From assembly GCA_047623825.1 (NCBI GenBank), contig JBLHOS010000064.1, positions 1 through 17,377 of the forward strand: 17,377 nt of DNA, in the 5' to 3' direction. The notes beneath the pieces were generated by a model that worked only from the letters and a program-made list of their open reading frames with translations, was not told where the DNA came from and did no database searches. Positions within the stretch are counted from its first letter, which is position 1; every line of letters begins with the position of its first letter. Positions 7,985 to 14,815 of the stretch are shown one piece after another. Origin of the DNA: JBLHOS01 sp047623825. Its GTDB lineage: Bacteria; Pseudomonadota; Alphaproteobacteria; Rhodobacterales; Rhodobacteraceae. The position numbers were made by a program, and so were the translations under genes.

Positions 7985-8130
7985 TCAGTTCGTCCCCGCT
8001 TGGCTGCAATTAGCCGCTTTGAAAAACTGACCGACCAATCCAAGACGTGCATGGCGCAACCTCGATATGATCGGTGGCGCCCCATGAATGGTCTTGGTTG
8101 TCGTTTGGGTCGGTTTCATGTCTATCTGAG

Positions 8131-8155
8131 GCAGGGTTCACTTAACGAACTCTGC
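8131..8155. promoter_or_regulatory. Inverted repeat in the gap before the sulfatase-like gene
   Basis: GCAGGGTTC (8131-8139), 7-nt spacer ACTTAAC, GAACTCTGC (8147-8155): a 9-bp inverted repeat with a single G-T pair. It lies in the 229-bp gap between the 2H phosphoesterase gene and the hydrolase gene, about 60 bp before the chosen start. It could be a repressor site or an mRNA hairpin. There is no T tract, so it is not a typical terminator. The rest of this gap shows no recognisable gene. Confidence 0.45.
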
Positions 8156-8213
8156 TCAATTCCCTGCGATAGCCCCGGGAAATTGGGCCATGGCGTCGTT
8201 TGGGAGGATGGCA

Positions 8214-9860
8214 TTGAACATTCTATTCATCATGTATGACCAGCTAAGATTTGATTATCTCAGCTGCGCGGGCCACCCGCATTTGCACACCCCAAATTTC
8301 GACAGGGTTGCAGCGATGGGGGTTCGGTTTGAGAATGCTTATGTGCAGTCACCCGTCTGTGGGGCCAGCCGCATGTGTTTTTACACCGGTCGTTATGCCT
8401 CAAGTCATGGGGCGCAGTGGAATGGCTTTCCGCTTCGGGTTGGCGAACACACGATGGGTGATCACCTGCGTAAACTGGGCATGGATTGTTGGCTGATCGG
8501 CAAAACGCATATGAAGGTTGATGCTGAAGGGATGGCGCGATTGGGTCTTTCGCCAGACAGCACGATCGGCGCGCGACAGGCTGAATGCGGTTTTGACAGT
8601 TGGGTGCGTGATGACGGGCTTTGGGCATACGGACCTGACGGATTTTATGATGAGAAACGCTCACCCTATAACGAATATCTCAAATCGAAGGGCTACGACG
8701 GACAGAACCCTTGGGCCGACTATGCCAATTCGGGCGTTGAGGATGATCAGATCGCCAGTGGTTGGATGTTTCGAAATGCCGACAAACCCGCCAACATCCG
8801 GGAACAAGATAGTGAAACTCCTTGGCTGACCACCAAAACGATTGAGTTTATCGAGGCCCAAGCCGGCCCTTGGTGCGCCCATGTCAGCTATATTAAGCCA
8901 CATTGGCCCTACATTGTGCCCGCCCCCTATCACGCGATGTTTGGCCCCAGCCATGTGCCTGCGGCCACCCGCCATGAGGTTGAGCGTGAAGATCCGCATC
9001 CGGTTTTTGGCGCCTATATGGGGAACAAAATCGCACAGGCGTTTCAACAAGAGGAGGTCCGCCAAAAGGTGATCCCCGCGTATATGGGTCTGATCAAGCA
9101 ATGCGACGATCAGCTTGGGCGGCTGTTGGACCATCTGGAAGATACCGGTCGGATGGCGGACACTATGATTGTCCTGACTTCTGACCACGGCGATTATCTG
9201 GGCGATCATTGGTTGGGCGAAAAGGATCTGTTTCATGAGCCGTCGGTCAAGATCCCGTTGATTATCTATGATCCAAGGGTCACGGCGGACGCGGCGCGCG
9301 GCACGACCTGCAAGGCGTTGGTCCAAGCGATCGATCTTACCGCGACATTCATTGAGGCAGCGGGCGGTGTCGTGCCTGACCACATTGTTGAAGGCCGATC
9401 ACTGGTCCCGTTTTTGCACGGAGAAACACCTGATTGGCGGCAATACGTGATCAGTGAGTATGATTATTCCGCGACGCCGCAGGCCATGAAACTGGGCCTG
9501 GAGCCGCGCGACGCGCGTCTGTTTATGGTCTTTGACGGACGCTACAAATTGATGCACGCAGTCGGTGGCTTTCGCCCGATGCTGTTTGATCTGCACACTG
9601 ACCCGAATGAATTTCACGACCTTGCCAAAGGTAATGCCCATCAGGCCCAGATTGACCGGCTTTTCGGACATCTTGCCGAATGGGGCCTGCGGATGAGCCA
9701 GCGTGTGACGAAATCTGAGGATGATATCAAGGCGATGCGCGGTCGTTCGCTCCGACGCGGGATCCTACCGTTCCTAATTGACGGCTCTGAAGTGTCAGAG
9801 GAATTGACGCAAAAATACCGCGGCCCTGTGCGCCAATTCTATGTAGGGGATGATACCTAG
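8214..9860 (+). CDS. Sulfatase/phosphonate monoester hydrolase-superfamily enzyme
   Basis: Alkaline phosphatase-superfamily hydrolase of about 548 residues. The N-terminus has the metal-binding MYDQLR (Asp9, Gln10). The formylglycine-type motif is CGASR (Cys49-Arg53), a C-x-A-x-R variant of C-x-P-x-R. Downstream are GKTHMK (Lys98, His100), KPHWPY (His230) and LTSDHGDYLGDH (Asp324, His325). This set fits phosphonate monoester hydrolase/phosphodiesterase, arylsulfatase or choline sulfatase-like enzymes. The Ugp context favours a phosphodiester or phosphonate ester. I chose TTG 8214 because GGGAGG (8202-8207) is spaced 6 bases before it. ATG 8208 abuts the same motif, and ATG 8190 lacks a good site. 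No signal peptide is seen. Activity would require oxidation of Cys49 by a formylglycine-generating enzyme encoded elsewhere. It is the last gene of the cluster. Confidence 0.82.
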   Translation: MNILFIMYDQLRFDYLSCAGHPHLHTPNFDRVAAMGVRFENAYVQSPVCGASRMCFYTGRYASSHGAQWNGFPLRVGEHTMGDHLRKLGMDCWLIGKTHMKVDAEGMARLGLSPDSTIGARQAECGFDSWVRDDGLWAYGPDGFYDEKRSPYNEYLKSKGYDGQNPWADYANSGVEDDQIASGWMFRNADKPANIREQDSETPWLTTKTIEFIEAQAGPWCAHVSYIKPHWPYIVPAPYHAMFGPSHVPAATRHEVEREDPHPVFGAYMGNKIAQAFQQEEVRQKVIPAYMGLIKQCDDQLGRLLDHLEDTGRMADTMIVLTSDHGDYLGDHWLGEKDLFHEPSVKIPLIIYDPRVTADAARGTTCKALVQAIDLTATFIEAAGGVVPDHIVEGRSLVPFLHGETPDWRQYVISEYDYSATPQAMKLGLEPRDARLFMVFDGRYKLMHAVGGFRPMLFDLHTDPNEFHDLAKGNAHQAQIDRLFGHLAEWGLRMSQRVTKSEDDIKAMRGRSLRRGILPFLIDGSEVSEELTQKYRGPVRQFYVGDDT

Positions 9861-10145
9861 GACTGACATGCGCGTGCATGTTGCCCTGAGGCGTCTGGCG
9901 GGCAGTCCGCTAGGTAGCGTTGATTTACTTCCTGCGATTTTGTGACGTCTCAGGCCCAGCCTGCAAACTATTGATCTACGGGCAGTGGCTGCCTGAAGTG
10001 CTGCCATTCCCTGTTCCATATGTATTGTATAAAGGCTCAATAGCCCTTCAGTTGTGCGGTAAGTTCCAGAATTTTCTGGGCAAAGCCTTGCGAAATTGGC
10101 AAAAAAATCAGAAGATTCAAAGCGGTTCATGGCCGGTTTTCATTA
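9861..10145. other. Intergenic region between convergent units
   Basis: No convincing gene is seen in these 285 bases. A small inverted repeat, ACATGC-gcgt-GCATGT (9866-9881), follows the hydrolase stop and might help end that transcript, though it has no T tract. A minus-strand frame to 10130 has no recognisable features and overlaps the hydrolase gene. Confidence 0.4.
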
Positions 10146-10770
10146 TTATGCCGCGAAAACATAGGCGATGTAGCTCAACAACATCACTGCCCCAACTCCC
10201 CGGCCAATCTGGCGGCGCATCAGCAATAGACCGGTCAATACGAACGACACTGCAATCATGATTGGCAAATCAAACGTCAGGAAACGGGATGCAACCGGGA
10301 TCGGTGTGATCAATTCGGTCGCCCCCAAAATGCCCAAGATGTTGAAAATGTTGGAGCCCTCGATATTGCCATTCGCGATCTCTGACTGCCGGCGAAACGC
10401 TGCGATCAACGACGTTGCAAGCTCTGGCAGTGATGTTCCTGTGGCGACGATGGTCAGGTCGATGAAGGCCTCGGACACACCGAAACTCCGTGCGACTGAT
10501 ATTGCACCATAGACCAAGAACTGCGCGCTAAACAGCAGTGCGGTAAGGCCGAATGTGACGCATAGCAGCGAAATCATGATAGGTATTTGCGCCGCTGCAT
10601 TGTCGTCATCGCCCGCCTCTTTTCCGGACTTATGAAATGTCCAAACTAGATAAACAGCGAGTCCAGCCACCAATATCAGGCCTGCGATGAGGCCGATTTT
10701 TCCCACGAGTGAGCGCTTCCCGATTGGAAAACAGACCGACCAAGCCGACCAATATATACAGGTAGTCCAA
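10146..10770 (-). pseudogene. Na+/Ca2+ (CaCA) antiporter, internally deleted and frameshifted
   Basis: Remnant of a cation/Ca2+ exchanger gene. The C-terminal half is intact. It has a linker with LVWTFHKSGKE, then the second alpha-repeat with TIVATGTSLPELATSLIAA and GNIEGSNIFNILGILG, followed by two or three membrane helices. In another frame, the gene's true start is visible: a TTG at 10770 with GGAGG just upstream gives LDYLYILVGLVGLFSNREAL, the usual first helix of this family. About 20 residues later the homology jumps to the central linker in a different frame, near 10705-10720. Family members have about 320 residues and two alpha-repeats that together form the ion site. Here roughly 100 residues including the first repeat are missing. 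A longer open frame up to 10883 exists, but its first 50 residues resemble nothing. Confidence 0.82.
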
Positions 10771-11066
10771 GAAAAACCTCCAAGCGGGCGTATTGCCTGC
10801 GCTACTTCGACATATCCGTGTTGGATCGAAGTACTAAAATGACGGTGGAGAAATCGCGATTCCAGGTCCCGTATGGAACACAATCATTGGTCATGTCGAC
10901 GTAGTGGTCGATTGGTCCCCGTCAGAGCGTCAGCGCCCTGAGCGGTCATCTTGACCTAATGGGTAAACGGTACATCAATAGGTTTTGGCAGACTGGCAAG
11001 CGAAGCTGTATTTTGGTACGTCCCGTAGCGGCGGTCGGGGCAATCTTAATTCTTCCTAACGACTAG
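10771..11066. other. Gene-free stretch between the antiporter remnant and groEL terminator
   Basis: I see no credible coding sequence, RNA gene or repeat here. It presumably holds the old promoter region of the antiporter gene next to 10770. Confidence 0.4.
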
Positions 11067-11106
11067 GCAAAAGGGACGGCCTGCGGGCTTTCGCCCACAG
11101 GCCGTC
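11067..11106 (-). terminator. Rho-independent terminator of groESL
   Basis: Stem GACGGCCTG (11075-11083) pairs with CAGGCCGTC (11098-11106). Inside it, GGGC/GCCC extends the stem after one mismatch, leaving a loop of four. Read on the minus strand, the hairpin begins 12 bases after the groEL stop and is followed by CCCTTTTGCC, a short T run. Confidence 0.85.
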
Positions 11107-11118
11107 TGGCATTTCTGC

Positions 11119-12753
11119 CTACATCATGCCGCCCATGGACCCCATGTCGGACATGCCGCGCCCGGAGGTCTTTTCCGGTTTTTCCGCGACCATTGCTTCG
11201 GTGGTGATAAGCAAGCCAGCGACAGATGCCGCATACTCCAATGCGATGCGGACAACCTTGGTCGGGTCGATAATGCCAGCTTTCAACATGTCGACGTATT
11301 CTTCTGATTGCGCATCGTAGCCAAAGGTTTTGCTATCGCTTTCCAAGATTTTTCCGGCAACAACTGATCCATCGATACCGGCGTTATCAGCGATCTGTCG
11401 CAGGGGTGCCTGGATTGCCCGACGAATGATCTTAATACCCGCATCTTGATCTGCGTTGTCGCCTTTCAGCTTAGCCAAGACCTTACCAGCGTGCACCAAT
11501 GCTGTGCCACCGCCCGGCACGACGCCTTCTTGGACAGCTGCTCGTGTTGCGTTCAGGGCGTCATCGACCCGGTCTTTACGCTCTTTTACTTCGATCTCGG
11601 TTGCACCACCAACCTTGATCACTGCGATGCCGCCTGCGAGTTTTGCCAGACGTTCTTGCAGTTTTTCCTTGTCGTAGTCAGAGGTGGTATCTTCGATCTG
11701 TGCCCGGATTTGCGTGACCCTTGCGACGATTGCAGTCTTGTCACCGGCACCTTCGATGACGGTCGTGTTGTCTTTGGTGATGATGACCTTTTTTGCATCA
11801 CCAAGCATGTCCATCGTGACATTCTCCAGCTTGATCCCCAGCTCAGCGGAAATCACTTGTCCACCAGTCAGGATAGCCAGATCTTCTAGCATCGCCTTGC
11901 GGCGATCCCCAAAGCCGGGCGCCTTGACCGCCGCAACCTTCAGTCCACCGCGAAGCTTGTTGACGACAAGTGTGGCCAGCGCCTCACCTTCGATATCTTC
12001 GGCGATAATCAAAAGCTGTTTGCCCGACTGAATGACCGCTTCAAGCAACGGCACCATTGGCGCCAATGACGCCAGCTTTTTCTCATGCAGCAGGATGACG
12101 CAATCTTCGAGGCTCACGGTCATCTTCGCTGTATCTGTGATGAAATATGGGCTGAGGTATCCGCGGTCAAACTGCATGCCCTCGACCACTTCGGTCTCTG
12201 TTTCCAGGCCCTTGTTTTCCTCAACCGTAATGACGCCTTCGTTGCCGACCTTGGCCATCGCGTCTGCGATCTGTTGGCCGATTGCCGCTTCGCCGTTGGC
12301 TGAGATTGTCCCAACTTTTGCGATTTCGGTCGTATCGCCCACGGGACGGGACATAGCCTTAACCTCGGCCACGACTGCCGCGACCGCTTTGTCGATCCCA
12401 CGCCGCAAATCCATTGGGTTCATGCCAGCCGCGACTGCCTTCATACCTTCCTTGACGATAGACTGCGCCAAGACGGTTGCGGTGGTTGTGCCGTCTCCCG
12501 CCTCGTCATTGGTCCGCGATGCGACCTCTCGGACCATCTGGGCACCCATATTCTCAAACGGATCCGAGAGCTCGATTTCCTTTGCTACTGTGACACCATC
12601 CTTGGTGATACGTGGCGCGCCATAGGACTTTTCGATGATGACGTTCCGGCCCTTGGGCCCAAGCGTAACCTTGACGGCATTGGCGAGTGTGTTGATGCCC
12701 TTGAGCATGCGATCACGCGAGTCCGTGCCGAATTTTACTTCTTTTGCAGACAT
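11119..12753 (-). CDS. groEL: Chaperonin GroEL (60 kDa)
   Basis: Full-length 544-residue Hsp60 subunit, which forms the double-ring cage that folds client proteins with ATP and GroES in the cytoplasm. The N-terminus reads MSAKEVKFGTDSRDRML. The ATP-site segment VKVTLGPKGRNV is followed by ITKDGVTVAKEIEL and by NDEAGDGTTTATVLA with the catalytic Asp. The C-terminal domain has VVPGGGTAL, and the protein ends in the usual Gly-Gly-Met tail (MGSMGGMM). AGGAA lies before the ATG on the minus strand. It is downstream of groES with a 42-bp gap and is co-transcribed with it. Long antisense frames in this region are codon-bias shadows. Nothing is unusual in the product. Confidence 0.98.
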   Translation of the reverse strand: MSAKEVKFGTDSRDRMLKGINTLANAVKVTLGPKGRNVIIEKSYGAPRITKDGVTVAKEIELSDPFENMGAQMVREVASRTNDEAGDGTTTATVLAQSIVKEGMKAVAAGMNPMDLRRGIDKAVAAVVAEVKAMSRPVGDTTEIAKVGTISANGEAAIGQQIADAMAKVGNEGVITVEENKGLETETEVVEGMQFDRGYLSPYFITDTAKMTVSLEDCVILLHEKKLASLAPMVPLLEAVIQSGKQLLIIAEDIEGEALATLVVNKLRGGLKVAAVKAPGFGDRRKAMLEDLAILTGGQVISAELGIKLENVTMDMLGDAKKVIITKDNTTVIEGAGDKTAIVARVTQIRAQIEDTTSDYDKEKLQERLAKLAGGIAVIKVGGATEIEVKERKDRVDDALNATRAAVQEGVVPGGGTALVHAGKVLAKLKGDNADQDAGIKIIRRAIQAPLRQIADNAGIDGSVVAGKILESDSKTFGYDAQSEEYVDMLKAGIIDPTKVVRIALEYAASVAGLLITTEAMVAEKPEKTSGRGMSDMGSMGGMM

Positions 12754-12795
12754 GTCGGTATTCCTAAATTTAAGATTTAAAGCAGGTTGCGAAGC

Positions 12796-13083
12796 TCAGG
12801 CCATGATGCCGAGAATGTCGCTCTCCTTCATGATCATCAGCTCTTCACCGTCGATCTTGATTTCAGTACCGGACCATTTTCCGAACAAAATCCTGTCGCC
12901 AGCTTTGACGTCCATGACAATACGTTTGCCGTCATCGTCTTTTCCGCCCGCACCGACAGAGACCACTTCGCCTTCTTGCGGTTTTTCCTTGGCGGAGTCT
13001 GGAATGATCAGACCGCCTGCTGTCTTTGCGTCGCCTTCGATGCGGCGAACCAAGACGCGGTCATGTAGTGGGGTAAACAACAT
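12796..13083 (-). CDS. groES: Co-chaperonin GroES (10 kDa)
   Basis: A 95-residue GroES that caps the GroEL ring. The start ATG at 13083 is preceded by AAAAGGAG at ideal distance. The product begins MLFTPLHDRVLVRRIEGDAK, contains the mobile-loop stretch KTAGGLIIPDSAKEKPQEG, and ends with ELMIMKESDILGIMA, all typical. A longer open frame up to 13209 runs through the CIRCE operator and is not coding. groES is first in the groES-groEL operon. A CIRCE element about 52 bp upstream of the start points to HrcA repression and heat induction. Confidence 0.97.
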   Translation of the reverse strand: MLFTPLHDRVLVRRIEGDAKTAGGLIIPDSAKEKPQEGEVVSVGAGGKDDDGKRIVMDVKAGDRILFGKWSGTEIKIDGEELMIMKESDILGIMA

Positions 13084-13135
13084 GGAAATACTCCTTTTGA
13101 GATTCCCGGGTAAGGGTGGCATGCGTCGAAACATA

Positions 13136-13162
13136 TTGGCACTCGCCACGCCTGAGTGCCAA
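13136..13162 (-). promoter_or_regulatory. CIRCE operator (HrcA-binding site) of groESL
   Basis: A perfect inverted repeat, TTGGCACTC (13136-13144), nine-base spacer, GAGTGCCAA (13154-13162). It matches the CIRCE consensus TTAGCACTC-N9-GAGTGCTAA with one symmetric change per arm. It lies between the groES start and a possible sigma-32-type -35 (CTTGGT on the minus strand, 13181-13186). Known CIRCE sites bind the HrcA repressor at normal temperature. Confidence 0.95.
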
Positions 13163-13270
13163 TGATTGAGATGTGGATATACCAAGAGGGCGCGACAATA
13201 GGCTGCCAAAAATATTATCTCTGAATTTTTGGCTCTTTGATAAAGAAATCTGACAGCTGATCTCAGGGTC

Positions 13271-13390
13271 CTACTTCACTTTTTTTTCGCCAATCGAAAG
13301 CGCAGGCTTTCCTAACCCAAAGTTCGCGGTCGCAAGAGCTTTGGCTTTCTCTTGTTTGGGTTTCTTAAGTTCTTTGTTTCCACGCTTGCC
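13271..13390 (-). pseudogene. Small lysine-rich protein, 5' end lost at the IS boundary
   Basis: A minus-strand frame ending in TAG at 13271-13273 encodes 39 residues up to the edge of the IS element. It begins GKRGNKELKKPKQEKAKAL and ends with KPALSIGEKKVK. It is very basic. I recall short conserved proteins of this GNKE-x-KKPK type from Rhodobacteraceae, but I know no function. No start codon exists between the frame and the IS terminal repeat, and the far flank of the IS (14633 onward, minus strand) does not supply one. The IS therefore appears to have removed or displaced the first few codons. Coding status rests on composition and recollection. Confidence 0.55.
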
Positions 13391-13391
13391 G

Positions 13392-13404
13392 GGGGTAATC
13401 CCCC
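13392..13404. repeat. Left terminal inverted repeat of the IS3 element
   Basis: GGGGTAATCCCCC, matched by its reverse complement at 14620-14632. Confidence 0.7.
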
Positions 13405-13432
13405 GATTTTTAATGTGGTCCAGCCATAGGAT

Positions 13433-14305
13433 CTAGGCGTCCGTTTTCAGTTTCATAGCGGTTGCGATGCCGCCGATACCCATGTCGGATCGCTCGTTGT
13501 TGTAAGTCCAGAGCCATTCGGTTGCCTGATCTTGTGCTTCCTCTATAGTTTCAAATGTGTATTGGCTCAGCCATTCGCCGCGAACAGTGCGGTTGTACCG
13601 CTCGATGTAGGCGTTCTGCTGGGGCTTCCCCGGTTGGATATATTCGAGCCGCACGTTGCGCTTTTCAGCCCATTCCATCAATTTCCCACTGACATATTCG
13701 GGCCCATTATACGACCTGTATCGTCTGCGGTTTGCCGCGCCACTCGATGATCTGGTTGAGACTATGGACCACGCGTTCAGCAGGCAACGAGAAGTCGACC
13801 TCGATGCGCAAACCCTCGCGATTAAAGTCATCAAGTACGTTCAGAGTACGGATAGAACGACCGTCAGCCAGTTGATCTGCCATGAAATCCATGGACCACG
13901 TCTCGTTTGGTGCCTCAGGCACTGCCAACGGTTCAGGTTGGTCGCGTTTGAGACGCTTCTTGGGCTTGATCCGCGGGTCAGCTCCAGTTCACAGTAGATC
14001 CGGTAGACACGCTTGTGGTTCCACCCGTAACCTTGAACGTTGCGTAGGTACAAAAAACATACCCCAAAGCCCCACGTGCGCTTGTTCTTGGTCAGGCGTT
14101 CCAGCCAATCGGCCATCTCCTCGTTCTCGTCATTCAAAACAGGACTGTACCGATAGCACGTCTCGCTGATCTACTGTCCGGCAGTGGTTTGCTTGCAAAC
14201 CATGAGAGGATGGAAGGTGCGGCAAGTAAGTGCTATATTGGTGTCTCGGTGTATGACTGCGTTCATGGCCATCTCTCGTCGGCGAGACGGCCTTACCTCT
14301 TTTTT
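13433..14305 (-). pseudogene. IS3-family transposase OrfB (DDE domain), frameshifted
   Basis: Read in pieces on the minus strand this is an IS3 OrfB. The -1 frame from the A6G slip site gives KKEVRPSRRREMAMNAV, then ALTCRTF. An extra piece of about 40 bases with a TAG (14171-14173) follows, then SETCYRYSPVLNDENEEMAD and NVQGYGWNHKRVYRIYCELEL. A frameshift near 13980 moves to RIKPKKRLKRDQPEPLAVPE and ETWSMDFMADQL (first catalytic Asp). A one-base insertion near 13712 breaks the normal VDNGPEY motif of the second Asp. The last piece contains QQNAYIERYNRTVRGEW with the catalytic Glu and ends at 13433. The combined defects make the enzyme non-functional. Confidence 0.88.
14185..14202. repeat. 18-bp palindrome inside the orfB insert
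   Basis: TGGTTTGC-tt-GCAAACCA is a perfect 8-bp inverted repeat with a two-base centre. It sits in the extra segment (about 14168-14212) that separates ALTCRTF from SETCYRYSP in the transposase reading. Confidence 0.7.
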
Positions 14306-14559
14306 CCGAGCGCCTCCTTCAGAAGATCGTTCTGCATGCTCATCTCAGCATACATCTTCTTCAGGCGATGGTTCTGATCCGCCATGTCCCTCATCTCTGC
14401 GATCAAGGATGCGTCCATACCGCTAAATTTTGCCCGCCATTTGTAAAAGCTTGCGCTGCTCATCCCATGCTCTCGGCACAGCTCAGAGACCGGCGTAACG
14501 CCCTCCGCCTCCTTCAAAATGCCCATAATCTGTGCGTCACTATATCGTGCTGTCTTCAT
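14293..14559 (-). CDS. IS3-family transposase OrfA
   Basis: An 88-residue OrfA. It starts at ATG 14559 with GGAGGA upstream (minus strand). It opens MKTARYSDAQIMGILKEAEG, followed by the helix-turn-helix segment VSELCREHGMSSASFYKWRAKF and an amphipathic helix that probably dimerises (LIAEMRDMADQNHRLKKMYAE), ending LLKEALGKKR. OrfA binds the IS ends and, by ribosomal slippage on A6G near its stop, is normally fused to OrfB. This gene itself is intact. Its partner is broken, so it may at most act as a repressor of related copies. A longer frame from 14607 begins within the terminal region and lacks a ribosome site. Confidence 0.9.
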   Translation of the reverse strand: MKTARYSDAQIMGILKEAEGVTPVSELCREHGMSSASFYKWRAKFSGMDASLIAEMRDMADQNHRLKKMYAEMSMQNDLLKEALGKKR

Positions 14560-14619
14560 CGAAAATCTCCTCCGATATCTTGCCGAGAAAATTCTACTCT
14601 TGAACACCGCTAATTGTAG

Positions 14620-14632
14620 GGGGGATTACCCC
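14620..14632. repeat. Right terminal inverted repeat of the IS3 element
   Basis: GGGGGATTACCCC, the reverse complement of 13392-13404. The orfA start lies about 60 bp inside it. Confidence 0.7.
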
Positions 14633-14740
14633 GAAGCCTCAGCGGGCCTCAGAACCGCCTGTCCAGCTGACTTCGGAGTGAAAACGATGCCAAAACCAGT
14701 CAATATTGCTTGAAACGAAACTTACGTTGGAAATGCCGGC

Positions 14741-14797
14741 TTAGAGCGCTATTTCATGTCAAGAACTGACTTGGAGCGCTATTTCCGTCCAAGGATT
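14741..14797. repeat. Two imperfect direct repeats upstream of the CBS gene
   Basis: TTAGAGCGCTATTTCATGTC (from 14741) and TTGGAGCGCTATTTCCGTCC (from 14771) share 17 of 20 bases and both continue with AAG. They start exactly 30 bp apart, close to three DNA helix turns, and the second ends about 20 bp before the CBS gene start. Each contains AGCGCT, a 6-bp palindrome. They could be paired binding sites for a regulator or remnants of a duplication. I do not recognise the motif. Confidence 0.65.
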
Positions 14798-14815
14798 TAG
14801 TGGAAGGATTAAAAC

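Larger units (their letters stand above)
13392..14632 (-). mobile_element. IS3-family insertion sequence with decayed transposase
   Basis: About 1.24 kb bounded by 13-bp inverted repeats, GGGGTAATCCCCC (13392-13404) and its complement (14620-14632). On the minus strand it has the IS3 layout: orfA with a helix-turn-helix and leucine-zipper-like helix, an A6G slippery heptamer (14299-14305) at the orfA end for -1 frameshifting, and orfB with a DDE integrase domain. orfB carries two frameshifts and an internal insert with a stop, so the copy should not transpose by itself. I found no clear target duplication next to the repeats, and exact ends may differ by a few bases. Confidence 0.85.

Noticed and set aside
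8000..8239. Small plus-strand frame between the 2H gene and the sulfatase-like gene
   Set aside because: No ribosome site, no recognisable pattern, and it overlaps the start of the next gene in another frame.
10100..10106. Poly-A/T run (seven bases) as a terminator for the antiporter remnant
   Set aside because: No adjacent stable hairpin was seen.
10771..10883. Upstream extension of the antiporter frame as its real N-terminus
   Set aside because: The true first helix is encoded in a different frame from TTG 10770 with GGAGG before it; the extension has no antiporter-like sequence.
12032..12625. Antisense open frame of 197 residues across groEL
   Set aside because: Ser/Ala/Thr/Pro-rich composition typical of the reverse strand of groEL; no support.
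13084..13209. Extended GroES start
   Set aside because: The extension would translate through the CIRCE operator; the canonical MLFTPLHDRV start with AAAAGGAG is at 13083.
13389..14635. Target-site duplication for the IS3 element
   Set aside because: The three bases outside each terminal repeat (ccg on the left, gaa on the right) do not match.
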